Positions 9,112 to 17,436 of a DNA stretch of 64,000 nucleotides are shown piece after piece; position 1 is the first letter of the stretch, and each line of letters begins with the position of its first letter. This DNA is from Candidatus Methanosuratincola sp. Lineage in GTDB: Archaea > Thermoproteota > Methanomethylicia > Methanomethylicales > Methanomethylicaceae. The notes beneath the pieces are model-generated. The model was not told where the DNA came from. It worked only from the letters and a program-made list of their open reading frames with translations, and did not search any database. The position numbers and the translations under genes were made by a program. Location: assembly GCA_014361455.1 (NCBI GenBank), contig JACIVP010000002.1, positions 1-64,000 on the forward strand, in the 5' to 3' direction.

Positions 9112-9229
9112 TGATCGACACCAGACTCTCAATTTAACGGTGTTCTGATTTTAAACCTATCGCAGGCGCCTGCTGGGGGCGCGCCCGGAAACTTATAATC
9201 CGACCGCGCACAGTATTATTCGAGTCAGG
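9112..9229. promoter_or_regulatory. divergent promoter region with a shared palindrome
   Basis: The minus-strand TATA box for the dehydratase operon (TTTAAAA, 9149-9155) and the plus-strand TATA box for nikR (CTTATAAT, about 9192-9199) lie on either side of the perfect 12-bp palindrome GCAGGCGCCTGC at 9162-9173. The palindrome is placed to act on both promoters. Confidence 0.5.
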
Positions 9230-9667
9230 ATGGGCAAGGAAGAGAGAGAGAACAGGAAGGGCGTCGAGCGGTTCAGCATCTCGGTCGAGCCGGACCTGGT
9301 GAGGGAGTTCGATTCTGTCGTCGAGAGGCTCGGGGAGAAGAGGTCCAAGGCGCTACAGCACGCGATGCGCCTCTTCCTCTCTGAGCACTATTGGACCGAG
9401 ATCGAGGGGGAGTGCACAGGGGCGGTTGTCATTGTGTACGACCACAGCACAAGGATGGTTGAGGAGGGGATCACCGACCTCCAGCACGGGTTCAGAGATG
9501 TGATAAACTCGACGCTCCACATACACGTGGACGAGAGGGACTGCCTCGAGATAGTCGCTGTCAGGGGCAGGATAAGGAGGGTGAAGGAGCTGATAGAAGG
9601 GCTCGAGAAGGGCAAGGGAGTGAAGCAGGTAAAGCACACGATAGTATTCATCGAACAGAAAAAGTGA
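9230..9667 (+). CDS. nikR: NikR-type nickel-responsive transcriptional regulator
   Basis: 145 residues: an N-terminal ribbon-helix-helix (ERFSISVEPDLVREFD) and a C-terminal ACT-like metal domain. His86, His97, His99 and Cys105 (QHGF, LHIH, DCLEI) sit at the same spacing as His76, His87, His89 and Cys95 of E. coli NikR, so all four high-affinity nickel ligands are present. No nickel transporter is in the window, so the target genes are elsewhere. It is transcribed divergently from the dehydratase operon. Confidence 0.92.
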   Translation: MGKEERENRKGVERFSISVEPDLVREFDSVVERLGEKRSKALQHAMRLFLSEHYWTEIEGECTGAVVIVYDHSTRMVEEGITDLQHGFRDVINSTLHIHVDERDCLEIVAVRGRIRRVKELIEGLEKGKGVKQVKHTIVFIEQKK

Positions 9668-9757
9668 TGCCCCGCCCTAGACCTACGTAGCAGGACTCGT
9701 GCTTCGCATTCGGATGGTGTTCTTCAGTCCAAGATTATGGAGTCTGATTGCAGCTCG

Positions 9758-10288
9758 CTAAAATCCTTTGAAGCGATGGTCGGATTGCAAAAATGAAAGA
9801 AAGAAAGAAAAAGGAAAAGAAAGAAAGACGCAGAGTTGATCATGTGTTGCCGTAATGGCCTCCCTAAAACTCCGGCTCTCTCGCGACCCCCCTATTTTTT
9901 CAAAATCGCTATCGAAAGAGTAGATTCCCTGGATGGCGTTGGCACGCATAATTTCGACTGCCAGTGCGTCGTTTGGGTCGACTTTTAATTCCTCCCCAAG
10001 TTCTGTTGCGGCAAAGTAGGCTTTTTTGGTCACATCATAGATCTTTACATTGTCAAGCATGAATAAATCCAGGATAAAGCGGTTCAGCTCATTTATCGGC
10101 ATGCCGTGTTTTAAGATCTTCGCAACCTCGGACAGGTGCACAACGGTAGTTGCTACTTCCTCTTTCCCCTCAGAGATCTCAGCGACGATATTCTTCGCTG
10201 ATTCCTTCATCTGCCTCTCCTTCTGGTTGAGTTCTCTCTTGGGCTTGTAGTAAGCGTATATGAAGACGTTTGCGTCCAAAAACTTCAT
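9758..10288 (-). CDS. PIN-domain toxin, VapC family
   Basis: PIN-domain ribonuclease. The ATG at 10288 with GAGGG upstream gives MKFLDANVFIYAYY, the first acidic residue of the active site. Further acidic positions follow in LSEVAKIL, DPNDALAVE and SFDSDFEKI. A typical VapC would end soon after this last motif. Here the frame runs about 35 residues further, and the tail (FLSFPFSFFLSF) is simply the polypyrimidine terminator read as protein. A lost stop codon or a small frameshift near 9900 is likely. The antitoxin gene is 13 bp upstream. Confidence 0.8.
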   Translation of the reverse strand: MKFLDANVFIYAYYKPKRELNQKERQMKESAKNIVAEISEGKEEVATTVVHLSEVAKILKHGMPINELNRFILDLFMLDNVKIYDVTKKAYFAATELGEELKVDPNDALAVEIMRANAIQGIYSFDSDFEKIGGSRESRSFREAITATHDQLCVFLSFPFSFFLSFLQSDHRFKGF

Positions 10289-10301
10289 ACTCAACCCTCG
10301 C

Positions 10302-10559
10302 TCAGCGGGGGCATTTGGCCATGCGGTCTGAATAAATTCGCTTTTCGAATGCGCTCCAGCTCCCTATGGCATCCACATCCAACTCAATCTTATCGAAGTA
10401 GGAAGTTAAATCAATTGGGCGTTTAGGGATTAATTTCAGGTAGCCTTTCCTCTTCACCACGTAAACCTCCTTGCTTTTTCCAACCTCGGATTCCCGCCAG
10501 TCTGCAGGGAGGACGACTCGCCTTGGGAATCTATTTTCTTTACTTCCATTGACAAACAA
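10302..10559 (-). CDS. probable VapB-type antitoxin
   Basis: 85 residues. The N-terminus (SKENRFPRRVVLPADWRESEVG) resembles an AbrB-like swapped-hairpin DNA-binding domain, followed by an acidic stretch that could wrap the toxin. It starts with TTG behind GGTGA, and a TATA-like CTTTATATC lies about 30 bp further up. It is paired with the PIN toxin directly downstream. Confidence 0.65.
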   Translation of the reverse strand: MFVNGSKENRFPRRVVLPADWRESEVGKSKEVYVVKRKGYLKLIPKRPIDLTSYFDKIELDVDAIGSWSAFEKRIYSDRMAKCPR

Positions 10560-10855
10560 AAATCACCATTTTTTATTTAATTATGACGCGATATAAAGAA
10601 TGGAGGGAGCCGCCACAGGCTTATTCCTAGGCATCCCCTGCCTCTCTATCCCACCATACTTACTCGCCAGAACCTTCCACATGATCCGACATAATTTTCG
10701 GCTTTCCTTCATTACACCGTGAACGGTGGGGCTTCCCGCGACAGAGTGAGTTGAAAGGCTGCTGCATGCATGCTCCGTGTTTCCTCTTCTGCGTATGCAG
10801 GCAGCTTATTCGAAGGCAGCATATAGCCAAGAAGGCAAAAAAGAAGGGGAGGTGC
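10560..10855. other. intergenic region
   Basis: Apart from the AT-rich antitoxin promoter near 10580-10600 I see no gene or clear structure. Confidence 0.4.
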
Positions 10856-11464
10856 TCAGATCTCTATGCCTTCCCTTGGTACGTCCGCAGGCAATTCGGG
10901 GAATTTCTCCCTTATCTTCTGCTCCGCAACAGTGGCAGCCTCGGAGAGTATCCTGCTCGCGTCCTCGTTCGCAGTCTCGACCGAGACATTCAAGTCTGAG
11001 GGGGCACCCACCTCAGTAACTATCGAGGAGAGGGACTCGCTCAGGAAGTTGAATCCCTTCTCCGCCTCCGGGACTATCTGGAAGACGTTACTCTGGACGC
11101 CTTTTAATATCGATATGGCAGGGGTCACTGTGTTCACGAAGTCACCATAGTCCTTGACCGTCGTCAGCCGGAGTGAGATCGTCTCTAGGGCAAGCTTGAT
11201 CTGCGTCACGCGCTTCGCGAGCTTCCTCACCTCAGCTAGCTCGTTCGCATACATCAGTGCCCTCGACCGGTCGTGCTTCGAATACAAGTCGACGACCTTC
11301 TGGAAGATCTGCCTATCCTTCTCCATCAGCTTGTTGTTGGCGATATCCAGCCTCTGTGTCTGAGCTGAGATAAGCTTGATCGCATTATCGATGGCGGGCT
11401 TCAGGGGGCCGCTCTGGGCAGGAGCCTTCTCTCGCTGCTCCCAGTTCTTCGAAAACTCTGGCAT
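10856..11464 (-). CDS. ESCRT-III / CdvB-like protein
   Basis: 203 residues, mostly helical, of the Snf7/CdvB family that forms membrane-remodelling filaments in archaeal division. The basic N-terminal helices (ISAQTQRLDIANNKLMEKDR; ALMYANELAEVRKLAKRV) and later acidic segments (SLSSIVTEVGAP) fit the fold. The ATG at 11464 has GGTGTGG upstream; a longer TTG start at 11494 is less likely. No CdvA or Vps4/CdvC gene is adjacent. A TATA-like CTTTTTAACC lies upstream. Confidence 0.85.
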   Translation of the reverse strand: MPEFSKNWEQREKAPAQSGPLKPAIDNAIKLISAQTQRLDIANNKLMEKDRQIFQKVVDLYSKHDRSRALMYANELAEVRKLAKRVTQIKLALETISLRLTTVKDYGDFVNTVTPAISILKGVQSNVFQIVPEAEKGFNFLSESLSSIVTEVGAPSDLNVSVETANEDASRILSEAATVAEQKIREKFPELPADVPREGIEI

Positions 11465-11529
11465 TTTGTAACCACACCTGATTGAGTCATGCAAAAAAGT
11501 GGTTAAAAAGACTTTCGAAGAGGCTTGCT

Positions 11530-12018
11530 TCAGCGCTCTATCAGCACCGAACAGTGCGCCTCGGTCGCGACCTTGCTGCTGACGCTCCCGAGCGGGGCAT
11601 AAGTGGAGGGCTTCTCTTTGCTCCCTACCACGATCAGCTCGATGCCGTTCTCGTCCGCATACCTGATTATTTCATCAGCAGGTTCTCCCTCGAGGCGAAT
11701 TGCAGTGTACTCGACGCCGGCCTCGGAAGCCTTTTTCCCAGCTGCCTCAAAGAGAGTTGCAGCGTCCTTCAAGAGTACTTCCCTGTATGAGGGGTCAATC
11801 GCGGTGGTCTGCCGAGATTGGAGGGGGAGCTTTGTCCGGATCACATGGACGATGTGCAGCTTGGCGCAGTTGATCTTCGCGAGGAGGATCGCCCTCTCGA
11901 GGACCTTTGCGGATACATAGGAGTAGTCTACAGCCACCATTATGGTCCTGTAAGCCGAGGTCACCCTATTGAACCCTTCAAAGAAGGACTTGGTTGGGCA
12001 GATGCTCTGGCTGGTCAT
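11530..12018 (-). CDS. universal stress protein, UspA family
   Basis: About 162 residues. It begins with the family core YRTIMVAVDYSYVSAKVLERA after a short leader. The C-terminal nucleotide motif normally reads G-x2-G-x9-G-S; here it is VGSKEKPSTYAPLGSVS, with the second glycine replaced by Glu, so ATP binding may be altered. The TATA-like AATATAAAC near 12055 predicts a transcript start around 12030, which favours the ATG at 12018 over upstream starts. Confidence 0.8.
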   Translation of the reverse strand: MTSQSICPTKSFFEGFNRVTSAYRTIMVAVDYSYVSAKVLERAILLAKINCAKLHIVHVIRTKLPLQSRQTTAIDPSYREVLLKDAATLFEAAGKKASEAGVEYTAIRLEGEPADEIIRYADENGIELIVVGSKEKPSTYAPLGSVSSKVATEAHCSVLIER

Positions 12019-12123
12019 ATATCTATCTCGCATATATTTGTTAGCAAAGAGGTTTATATTCGAGATCCTCCAAAATTCCATTCAAGTTGAAAACCTCAAT
12101 GGGATTGGAAGGAAGGGGAGGGC

Positions 12124-12762
12124 TTGGCTGAGAAGGCCGTCTACCTCATCTCCGGAGGCATGGATTCCCCAGTCGCCGCGTACTTGGGTGTGATGAAAGG
12201 CTGGTCCCCCCTGTACGTCTACTTCGACAATAGACCATTCGCCAGCGAAAAGGAGCTCGGGAAGGCGGTTGCCCTCGCAGGGAGGGTCACCGAGTTGACG
12301 GGCGTCCCCGGGGAGGTGGTGGTGGTGCCGCACGGCAGGGACCTCGACCTCATAGTGGGCAGGTGTAGGAGAAAGCTCTCGTGCCTCCTGTGCAAGAGGA
12401 TGATGTACCGGAAAGCGGAGGCGATCGCGGGTGCCCATGGGTGCAGGGCGATCGTCACGGGGGAGATTGTGGGAGAGCAGGCGAGCCAGACGATGCATAA
12501 CCTGGTGCTGAACACAGCCGTGGTCAGGATGCCAATAGTCAGGCCGCTCCTCGGGATGAACAAGATCGAGGTCGAAGCAATAGCAAAGAGCATCGGGACA
12601 TACGGGATCTCGGCGATCAAGACCGAAGGGTGCGCGGCAGCTGCGGTCAAAGCAAGGACGCTGGCCAAGCGGGGCGAGATCGAGCGGGAAGAGGGGCTAC
12701 TGCCGGTCGGCGATCTGGTGGAGTCTGGGATCAGAGGGGCAAGATCGATCCGTCTTCCCTGA
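12124..12762 (+). CDS. ThiI-type PP-loop (AANH) sulfurtransferase domain protein
   Basis: 212 residues from a TTG behind a strong GGGGAGGG ribosome-binding site. SGGMDSPVAAY is the pyrophosphatase loop of ThiI, which adenylates U8 of tRNA before thiolation. CRRKLSCLLCKRMMYRKAE and TGEIVGEQASQTMHNL are also ThiI signatures. The NFLD and THUMP RNA-binding domains that precede this module in normal ThiI are absent; they are encoded by the convergent neighbour at 12731-13798. The two genes overlap by 32 bp at their 3' ends. Confidence 0.85.
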   Translation: MAEKAVYLISGGMDSPVAAYLGVMKGWSPLYVYFDNRPFASEKELGKAVALAGRVTELTGVPGEVVVVPHGRDLDLIVGRCRRKLSCLLCKRMMYRKAEAIAGAHGCRAIVTGEIVGEQASQTMHNLVLNTAVVRMPIVRPLLGMNKIEVEAIAKSIGTYGISAIKTEGCAAAAVKARTLAKRGEIEREEGLLPVGDLVESGIRGARSIRLP

Positions 12763-13798
12763 CAGAAACCTCGAATGCCTTTTGGAATTTCGCCTCGACC
12801 ACGGATGACGGAGGGGGTTCTCCGAAATCGATGCTCGGCTGGTACCTAACCGCGCTGCCCAGCCCGATGCCCATGAGTCCTGCCAAGTAGCTGATCATCC
12901 CGCGGTCCAGGGCAATCAGCGGTAAGAGGACAGGTGGGCTTATCTTGCTGTAGAGCCATGAGAGCAGCTCTAGGCTTGGCACTGGCATCCCCGAGACAGT
13001 GGCAGCGAAACCATTGGCACGGCAGTAGGAGGACGCGAGCAGGAGGCGGAGGATGGGGGGGGTTTGCGCTTCGCAGGGGAAGACAACAGCCCTGAAAGGC
13101 GCACCGGCTGACCATTCGGAGAGGGCTGCTAGGTTCCGGGCAATGCCACTGGTGAGAATACCTTCAGGTACGGCTACCGCAGCTACCAGGCGGGATCCCC
13201 TCTTCATCAGGCACCAGGACGCAGCGAGTGAATCGAAAGTATCGTCCACGACCCCCACGAGTGGATCCTGCGTCCCAAGCGGGAAGCCGTCAGGTCCCCT
13301 GATCGCGTCCGTGTAGAGTATCGCGGAGCCGTCCCTGATCTCCACCGAGAGTTCGCTGCTCGGGCAGCCGAGGTCGACCCGGAGGTCACTGCGCATGCCC
13401 AGGATCGCCTCCCCGACCCGGGCGGCCGCCTCCTGACTTGTGTACGGGTGGGATCCCACCCTTCTGCACCTCACAGCGAACGATCCAGGGCTGAAGCCTT
13501 TGGCTATCGAGACCGCAGCTTCGACGATCTCATCGAGGCTCGACGAGACTATGCGCCCGGGCGATGCAGACGAGACGCCAAACACCCTCGATGCAAGGCG
13601 GGAAGCCGTCTCAGCGTCGCCAGTCCTGATGTAGATCCTCCCGGCGATCCTCCAGATTTCTGAGAATGGCACCCCCTTCTCCCTTAATCTTCCCTTTATG
13701 TGCCTGAGCAGCCTCTGCTCGTAGTCCCTCCTCACAGGCCTGCTCTTGATCCCAATCTCTCCGCCGACCCTCACGATCACGACGCTTTCCATGGACAT
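12731..13798 (-). CDS. THUMP-domain protein, ThiI-like with a degenerate PP-loop
   Basis: About 355 residues. It starts like ThiI (ESVVIVRVGGEIGIKSRPVRRDYEQRLL), continues through a THUMP-like region (residues about 60-150), and then has VVDDTFDSLAASWCLMKRG exactly where ThiI has its SGGIDSPVAA loop. The ATP-binding glycines and serine are gone, so this half should bind tRNA but not catalyse adenylation. The catalytic half is the neighbouring convergent gene. I infer that the two proteins act together as a split ThiI. Confidence 0.75.
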   Translation of the reverse strand: MSMESVVIVRVGGEIGIKSRPVRRDYEQRLLRHIKGRLREKGVPFSEIWRIAGRIYIRTGDAETASRLASRVFGVSSASPGRIVSSSLDEIVEAAVSIAKGFSPGSFAVRCRRVGSHPYTSQEAAARVGEAILGMRSDLRVDLGCPSSELSVEIRDGSAILYTDAIRGPDGFPLGTQDPLVGVVDDTFDSLAASWCLMKRGSRLVAAVAVPEGILTSGIARNLAALSEWSAGAPFRAVVFPCEAQTPPILRLLLASSYCRANGFAATVSGMPVPSLELLSWLYSKISPPVLLPLIALDRGMISYLAGLMGIGLGSAVRYQPSIDFGEPPPSSVVEAKFQKAFEVSVREDGSILPL

Positions 13799-13943
13799 GA
13801 ACCAAACCCCTGGCAGATCCCCCAGATTAGCGGGAAGGCTAAGCAAGCAAGTAAGCTAAACAGAGAAATACAGAATCGTTCTAAAAAGGATAGTGTAAAA
13901 TGTATATTGTTGCAAATCGTAACAGGACACGGGATGATGGGGA

Positions 13944-14591
13944 ATGATGGAGGGGGAGGGAGACGGAGAGGAAGGGATCGGGGAGATGCTTGTCCGGTGC
14001 ATGCAGTCCCTCCACGCGCGGGGGCTGATCACGGGCTCGGGAGGGAACGCCAGCGCCAGGCTGGGAGGCGGGGAAGAGATCCTGATCACGCCTAGCGGCG
14101 TCTACAAGGCCGGGCTCGGAGTGGGGGACCTTGTGAGGATGAGGCTCGACGGGGAGGTGCTCGAGGGGCGGCGGAAGCCGTCTAGCGAGTGGCGCATGCA
14201 CGCTGAGATTTACAGTGGGAGGGAGGACGTCAATGCGGTAGTCCATGCCCACAGCCCATTCACGACGGGCATTGCAATCGCCGGAAGGATGATCGGGCCG
14301 ATCACCCCAGAGGTTGCGCTCCTCTTGCCTGATGTGGAGGTCATCGAGTATGCGTGCCCTGGGACCGAAATGCTGGGAAGGCTCGTCGGAAGCAGGATTG
14401 TGGGAAAGCGGGCCCTCGTGCTCCAGAACCATGGCGTTGTAGCGGTGGGGCGCGACCTGCTGGAGGCGGTTACATCGGTCGAGGTCCTCGAGGAAGGGGC
14501 GATCACGACATTTGTCGCTTCGCTTATGGGCGGGGTAAATGTTATCCCGAAGGAAGAGGTTGAGCTGATCAAGAAGGTTTACAAGAGGTAG
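13944..14591 (+). CDS. class II aldolase / adducin family protein (FucA-like)
   Basis: Zinc-dependent aldolase of about 215 residues. GSGGNASAR is the phosphate loop, SSEWRMH carries the catalytic Glu, VHAHSP the two zinc histidines and NHG the third. Archaeal members act on fuculose 1-phosphate or related sugar phosphates; the substrate is unknown here. It ends 6 bp before serS. Later in-frame ATGs (for example 13986) are alternative starts. Confidence 0.85.
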   Translation: MMEGEGDGEEGIGEMLVRCMQSLHARGLITGSGGNASARLGGGEEILITPSGVYKAGLGVGDLVRMRLDGEVLEGRRKPSSEWRMHAEIYSGREDVNAVVHAHSPFTTGIAIAGRMIGPITPEVALLLPDVEVIEYACPGTEMLGRLVGSRIVGKRALVLQNHGVVAVGRDLLEAVTSVEVLEEGAITTFVASLMGGVNVIPKEEVELIKKVYKR

Positions 14592-14597
14592 GTCTTC

Positions 14598-15881
14598 ATG
14601 CTGGACATCAGGGTGATCAGGGAGAATCCCGATTTGGTTCGAATGAACCTGGCAAAGAGGAATGACCAGGAGGTGCTGAAGCTCTTTGATGAGCTGCTCA
14701 TGGTCGACAGGGAGTGGAGGAGGCTCTTCACAGAGGCGGGCAACCTCAGGGGCATGAGGAACAGGATAACCGAGGAGATAGCCAAGATGAAGAAGCAGGG
14801 GCTCGATGCCTCCGGGAAGATAAGGGAGGCTGAGGAGATCCCTAGGAGGATAAAAGCGATAGAGGCCGAGATGGAGGATCACAGGAGGAGAATGGACGAG
14901 ATCCTGATGAGGCTCCCGAACATAATGGACGATAGTGTCCCCTTCGGGAAAGACGATGCTGAAAACGTTGTGGTCAGGACCTGGGGAAAGCCGCGCGAGT
15001 TCAGCTTCGTTCCAAAGGACCATATAGACCTGGCAACGCAGCTGGACCTAGTAGACCTCGAGAGGGCTGCAAAGGTGGCGGGTGCCAGGTTCTACTATCT
15101 GAAGAATGACCTTGTGAGGCTCAACTATGCGCTGCTAAGGTATGGACTGGACTTCCTCGTCAGCAAGGGGTTCACGCCGTTTCAGCCCCCGTACATGATG
15201 AAGAGGAAGGCCATCGAGGGCGCGGTCTCGCTGGCAGACTTCGAGGACACGATCTACAAGGTCGAGGGCGAGGACCTCTACCTGATCGCGACCTCAGAGC
15301 ACGCCCTGCTGTGCCTCCACTCAGGGGAGATACTCGACGGCAAGGCACTGCCGCTGCGCTACTGCGGCGTGAGCCCATGCTTCAGGAAGGAGGCGGGCGC
15401 CCATGGCAGGGACACGAAGGGGATCTTCAGGGTCCACCAGTTCGAGAAGGTCGAGCAGTTCGTCTTCTGCAGGCCCGAGGAGTCCGTGACAGAGCATGAG
15501 CTCCTAATACGGAACGCCGAGGAGTTCTTCCAGAGCCTCGGGATCCCGTACAGAGTGGTGAACGTCTGCACCGGAGATCTTGGGACGGTGGCGGCGAAGA
15601 AGTACGACCTGGAGGCGTGGCTTCCAGGCCAGGGGAAGTACAGGGAGGAGGTCTCGTGCAGCAACTGCACCACCTACCAGGCAATCAGGTCAAACATAAG
15701 GTACAGGGACAAGACCAACGAGCCGACGAGGTACGTGCACACGCTCAACAGCACCCTGGTCGCGACCGAGAGGGCGCTGGTGGCGATAATGGAGAACTAC
15801 CAGAACGCAGACGGGAGCATCGAAATTCCAAAGGCACTCGTCCCGTACATGAACGGGCTCGAGACGATAAAGAAGCGATGA
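14598..15881 (+). CDS. serS: seryl-tRNA synthetase
   Basis: 427 residues of the common bacterial/archaeal type, not the zinc-containing methanogenic type. The N-terminal 110 residues form the antiparallel coiled-coil arm. The class II core follows, with motif 2 SPCFRKEAGAHGRDTKGIFR and motif 3 around TLVATERALVAIMENYQ. It also charges tRNA-Sec if present. The gene is directly downstream of the aldolase. Confidence 0.95.
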   Translation: MLDIRVIRENPDLVRMNLAKRNDQEVLKLFDELLMVDREWRRLFTEAGNLRGMRNRITEEIAKMKKQGLDASGKIREAEEIPRRIKAIEAEMEDHRRRMDEILMRLPNIMDDSVPFGKDDAENVVVRTWGKPREFSFVPKDHIDLATQLDLVDLERAAKVAGARFYYLKNDLVRLNYALLRYGLDFLVSKGFTPFQPPYMMKRKAIEGAVSLADFEDTIYKVEGEDLYLIATSEHALLCLHSGEILDGKALPLRYCGVSPCFRKEAGAHGRDTKGIFRVHQFEKVEQFVFCRPEESVTEHELLIRNAEEFFQSLGIPYRVVNVCTGDLGTVAAKKYDLEAWLPGQGKYREEVSCSNCTTYQAIRSNIRYRDKTNEPTRYVHTLNSTLVATERALVAIMENYQNADGSIEIPKALVPYMNGLETIKKR

Positions 15882-15984
15882 TCAGGGACAGGCCGGCCTG
15901 CAATTCAGGGAGGCTGATGGGGAAAGGTGCTAATGATCGACCGACCCAGGCAGCGGTGCGCTTGAGCCCCCGGCGAAACGATCC

Positions 15985-16173
15985 TCAAGAGTTGCGTTGG
16001 AAGGGTGCTTGCTTTGGAAGGTTCATGCGGGATGAGCTCATGCGGAGCAGCTGAGCCCAGATGTTCCTGATCCCTTGCCTGCCCATGACATGGACGGGCT
16101 TCCCATCCTTCGGCAAGTACTGCGTCTGCACCAGTTCGCCATCGCAGATCAGCCTCGACCTTGTCTGGCACAT
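15985..16173 (-). CDS. small protein starting Met-Cys, possibly CooT-like
   Basis: 62 residues with GGGAG seven bases before the ATG. It begins MCQTRSRLICDGE and contains HVMGRQGIRNIWAQL. The Met-Cys start and the GxxGIxN pattern faintly resemble the small CooT nickel-binding family, but the match is weak. It lies in a 465-bp gap between serS and the methyltransferase gene. Confidence 0.35.
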   Translation of the reverse strand: MCQTRSRLICDGELVQTQYLPKDGKPVHVMGRQGIRNIWAQLLRMSSSRMNLPKQAPFQRNS

Positions 16174-16202
16174 GAGGTTCTCCCTGCCGGTGAGGGGTCG
16201 GA

Positions 16203-16292
16203 ATGCTCCATGAGAAGATAGCGAGGGCGATAGCCCAGGAGGAGGAGTGCGAACTCGATACCGCGGAGCGAATAAGACTGCAGCATCGTTAA
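16203..16292 (+). CDS. possible 29-residue peptide
   Basis: Short frame with GAGGGG six bases before the ATG, encoding an amphipathic Glu/Ala/Arg-rich helix (begins MLHEKIARAIAQEEE). Divergent from the small gene at 15985-16173. Real expression is uncertain. Confidence 0.25.
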   Translation: MLHEKIARAIAQEEECELDTAERIRLQHR

Positions 16293-16347
16293 GCATGATT
16301 AATAATGGGGATTTGCATGATCAGAGATAAAAAAAGGGTTGGGCAGT

Positions 16348-17436
16348 TCAATACCTGCCGTACTCCCTTGCTGCCTTTACCATGGCATAGACGTTCATTG
16401 AGGGTGCGCGCGGAGGGAGTTCGCATCCGGATGCAAGCATGTAGCCTTTAGGGGAGTCTTTCCCCATCTCTATGTTCTTCCTGCATAAGGCGAGTACCTC
16501 CTCATATGACTTCAGCAATATGGAGGTTGTGTCTACGTTGCCCAGTATGATGTTCCTGTTCCCAAATCTAGGAACGCTAACGTTCAATGGCACCTCGGAA
16601 CCAAAATGCACCACGCCTGGTTTGCCCATGGGAACTTTATCCACATGTCCAGCATTTATGTTGCCTTTGTGTTCACCGCACCAGTGGGTGAACCACATAG
16701 GCAAGCCCAATTCGAGACCCTTTTGGTGTAACTTAATTACTCTCGAAAGCGGGAACTTTCCGAAGAACTCGGGTGAGACCAAGACATTTGAGTCTATTGG
16801 GCATGAATCGAAGGGGATCCACTTATCATTGCCTACTTCTTTTACGAAGTATTCCATAACCCGATTGCCGTATTCCAAGGTCATGTCGAGGGCTTTATGG
16901 ACAAGCTCCGGCGCTTTGTAGAACCAGAGCATGAATTTGTCGATCTGAACCACCCCCCTTGCAGTGCTCGATATCCACCCGCCATGTATCCAGATTAAAA
17001 GCGGAGTCTGCTTGAGGCTTATTGCCAATTTGGCTGTCTCGAGGAATTTTTGCATTGTTGGAACTTTGGCTGGGTCTGGTACCTCCAGCTTATCCAGATC
17101 CTCTGGAGTCTGAACTGGCGCCTTTTTACATGATATTGCTCCCTGTTTTGGTCGATAGGGGTACTCAATCTCGCCTCCCCAATCAGCACAGTAATAGCCA
17201 GGGTTGAAGGCAATTGTTGGCTGATCCCATCCGTACAGCTCTCTTGCCCCCATCTGGCACTTCACCTGTACATCGGGCTTCGAATAGAAATCGCCGAAGA
17301 CGGGATAGCCCATTACATGCGCGCAGTGACCCAATGCAAATGGAAAGACGGGCACCCTGTCGATCTTTTCGCCCCTAATAATGGCATTGAATCGCGCCAT
17401 TGGATCCATTTCTTTTAGCCAATAAAAGCCCATCAT
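16348..17436 (-). CDS. uroporphyrinogen decarboxylase-fold methyltransferase (MtaA/MtbA-like)
   Basis: 362 residues of the UroD superfamily. Methanogen members transfer a methyl group from a corrinoid protein to coenzyme M through a zinc-bound thiolate. The likely zinc ligands are His251 and Cys253 (THWCGEH) and Cys338 (ASGCELPP), the H-x-C...C pattern of MtaA/MtbA. It overlaps the end of the corrinoid-protein gene by 4 bp, so the two proteins work as a pair. No substrate-specific methyltransferase (MtaB or MttB type) is beside them. The methyl donor is unknown. Confidence 0.85.
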   Translation of the reverse strand: MMGFYWLKEMDPMARFNAIIRGEKIDRVPVFPFALGHCAHVMGYPVFGDFYSKPDVQVKCQMGARELYGWDQPTIAFNPGYYCADWGGEIEYPYRPKQGAISCKKAPVQTPEDLDKLEVPDPAKVPTMQKFLETAKLAISLKQTPLLIWIHGGWISSTARGVVQIDKFMLWFYKAPELVHKALDMTLEYGNRVMEYFVKEVGNDKWIPFDSCPIDSNVLVSPEFFGKFPLSRVIKLHQKGLELGLPMWFTHWCGEHKGNINAGHVDKVPMGKPGVVHFGSEVPLNVSVPRFGNRNIILGNVDTTSILLKSYEEVLALCRKNIEMGKDSPKGYMLASGCELPPRAPSMNVYAMVKAAREYGRY

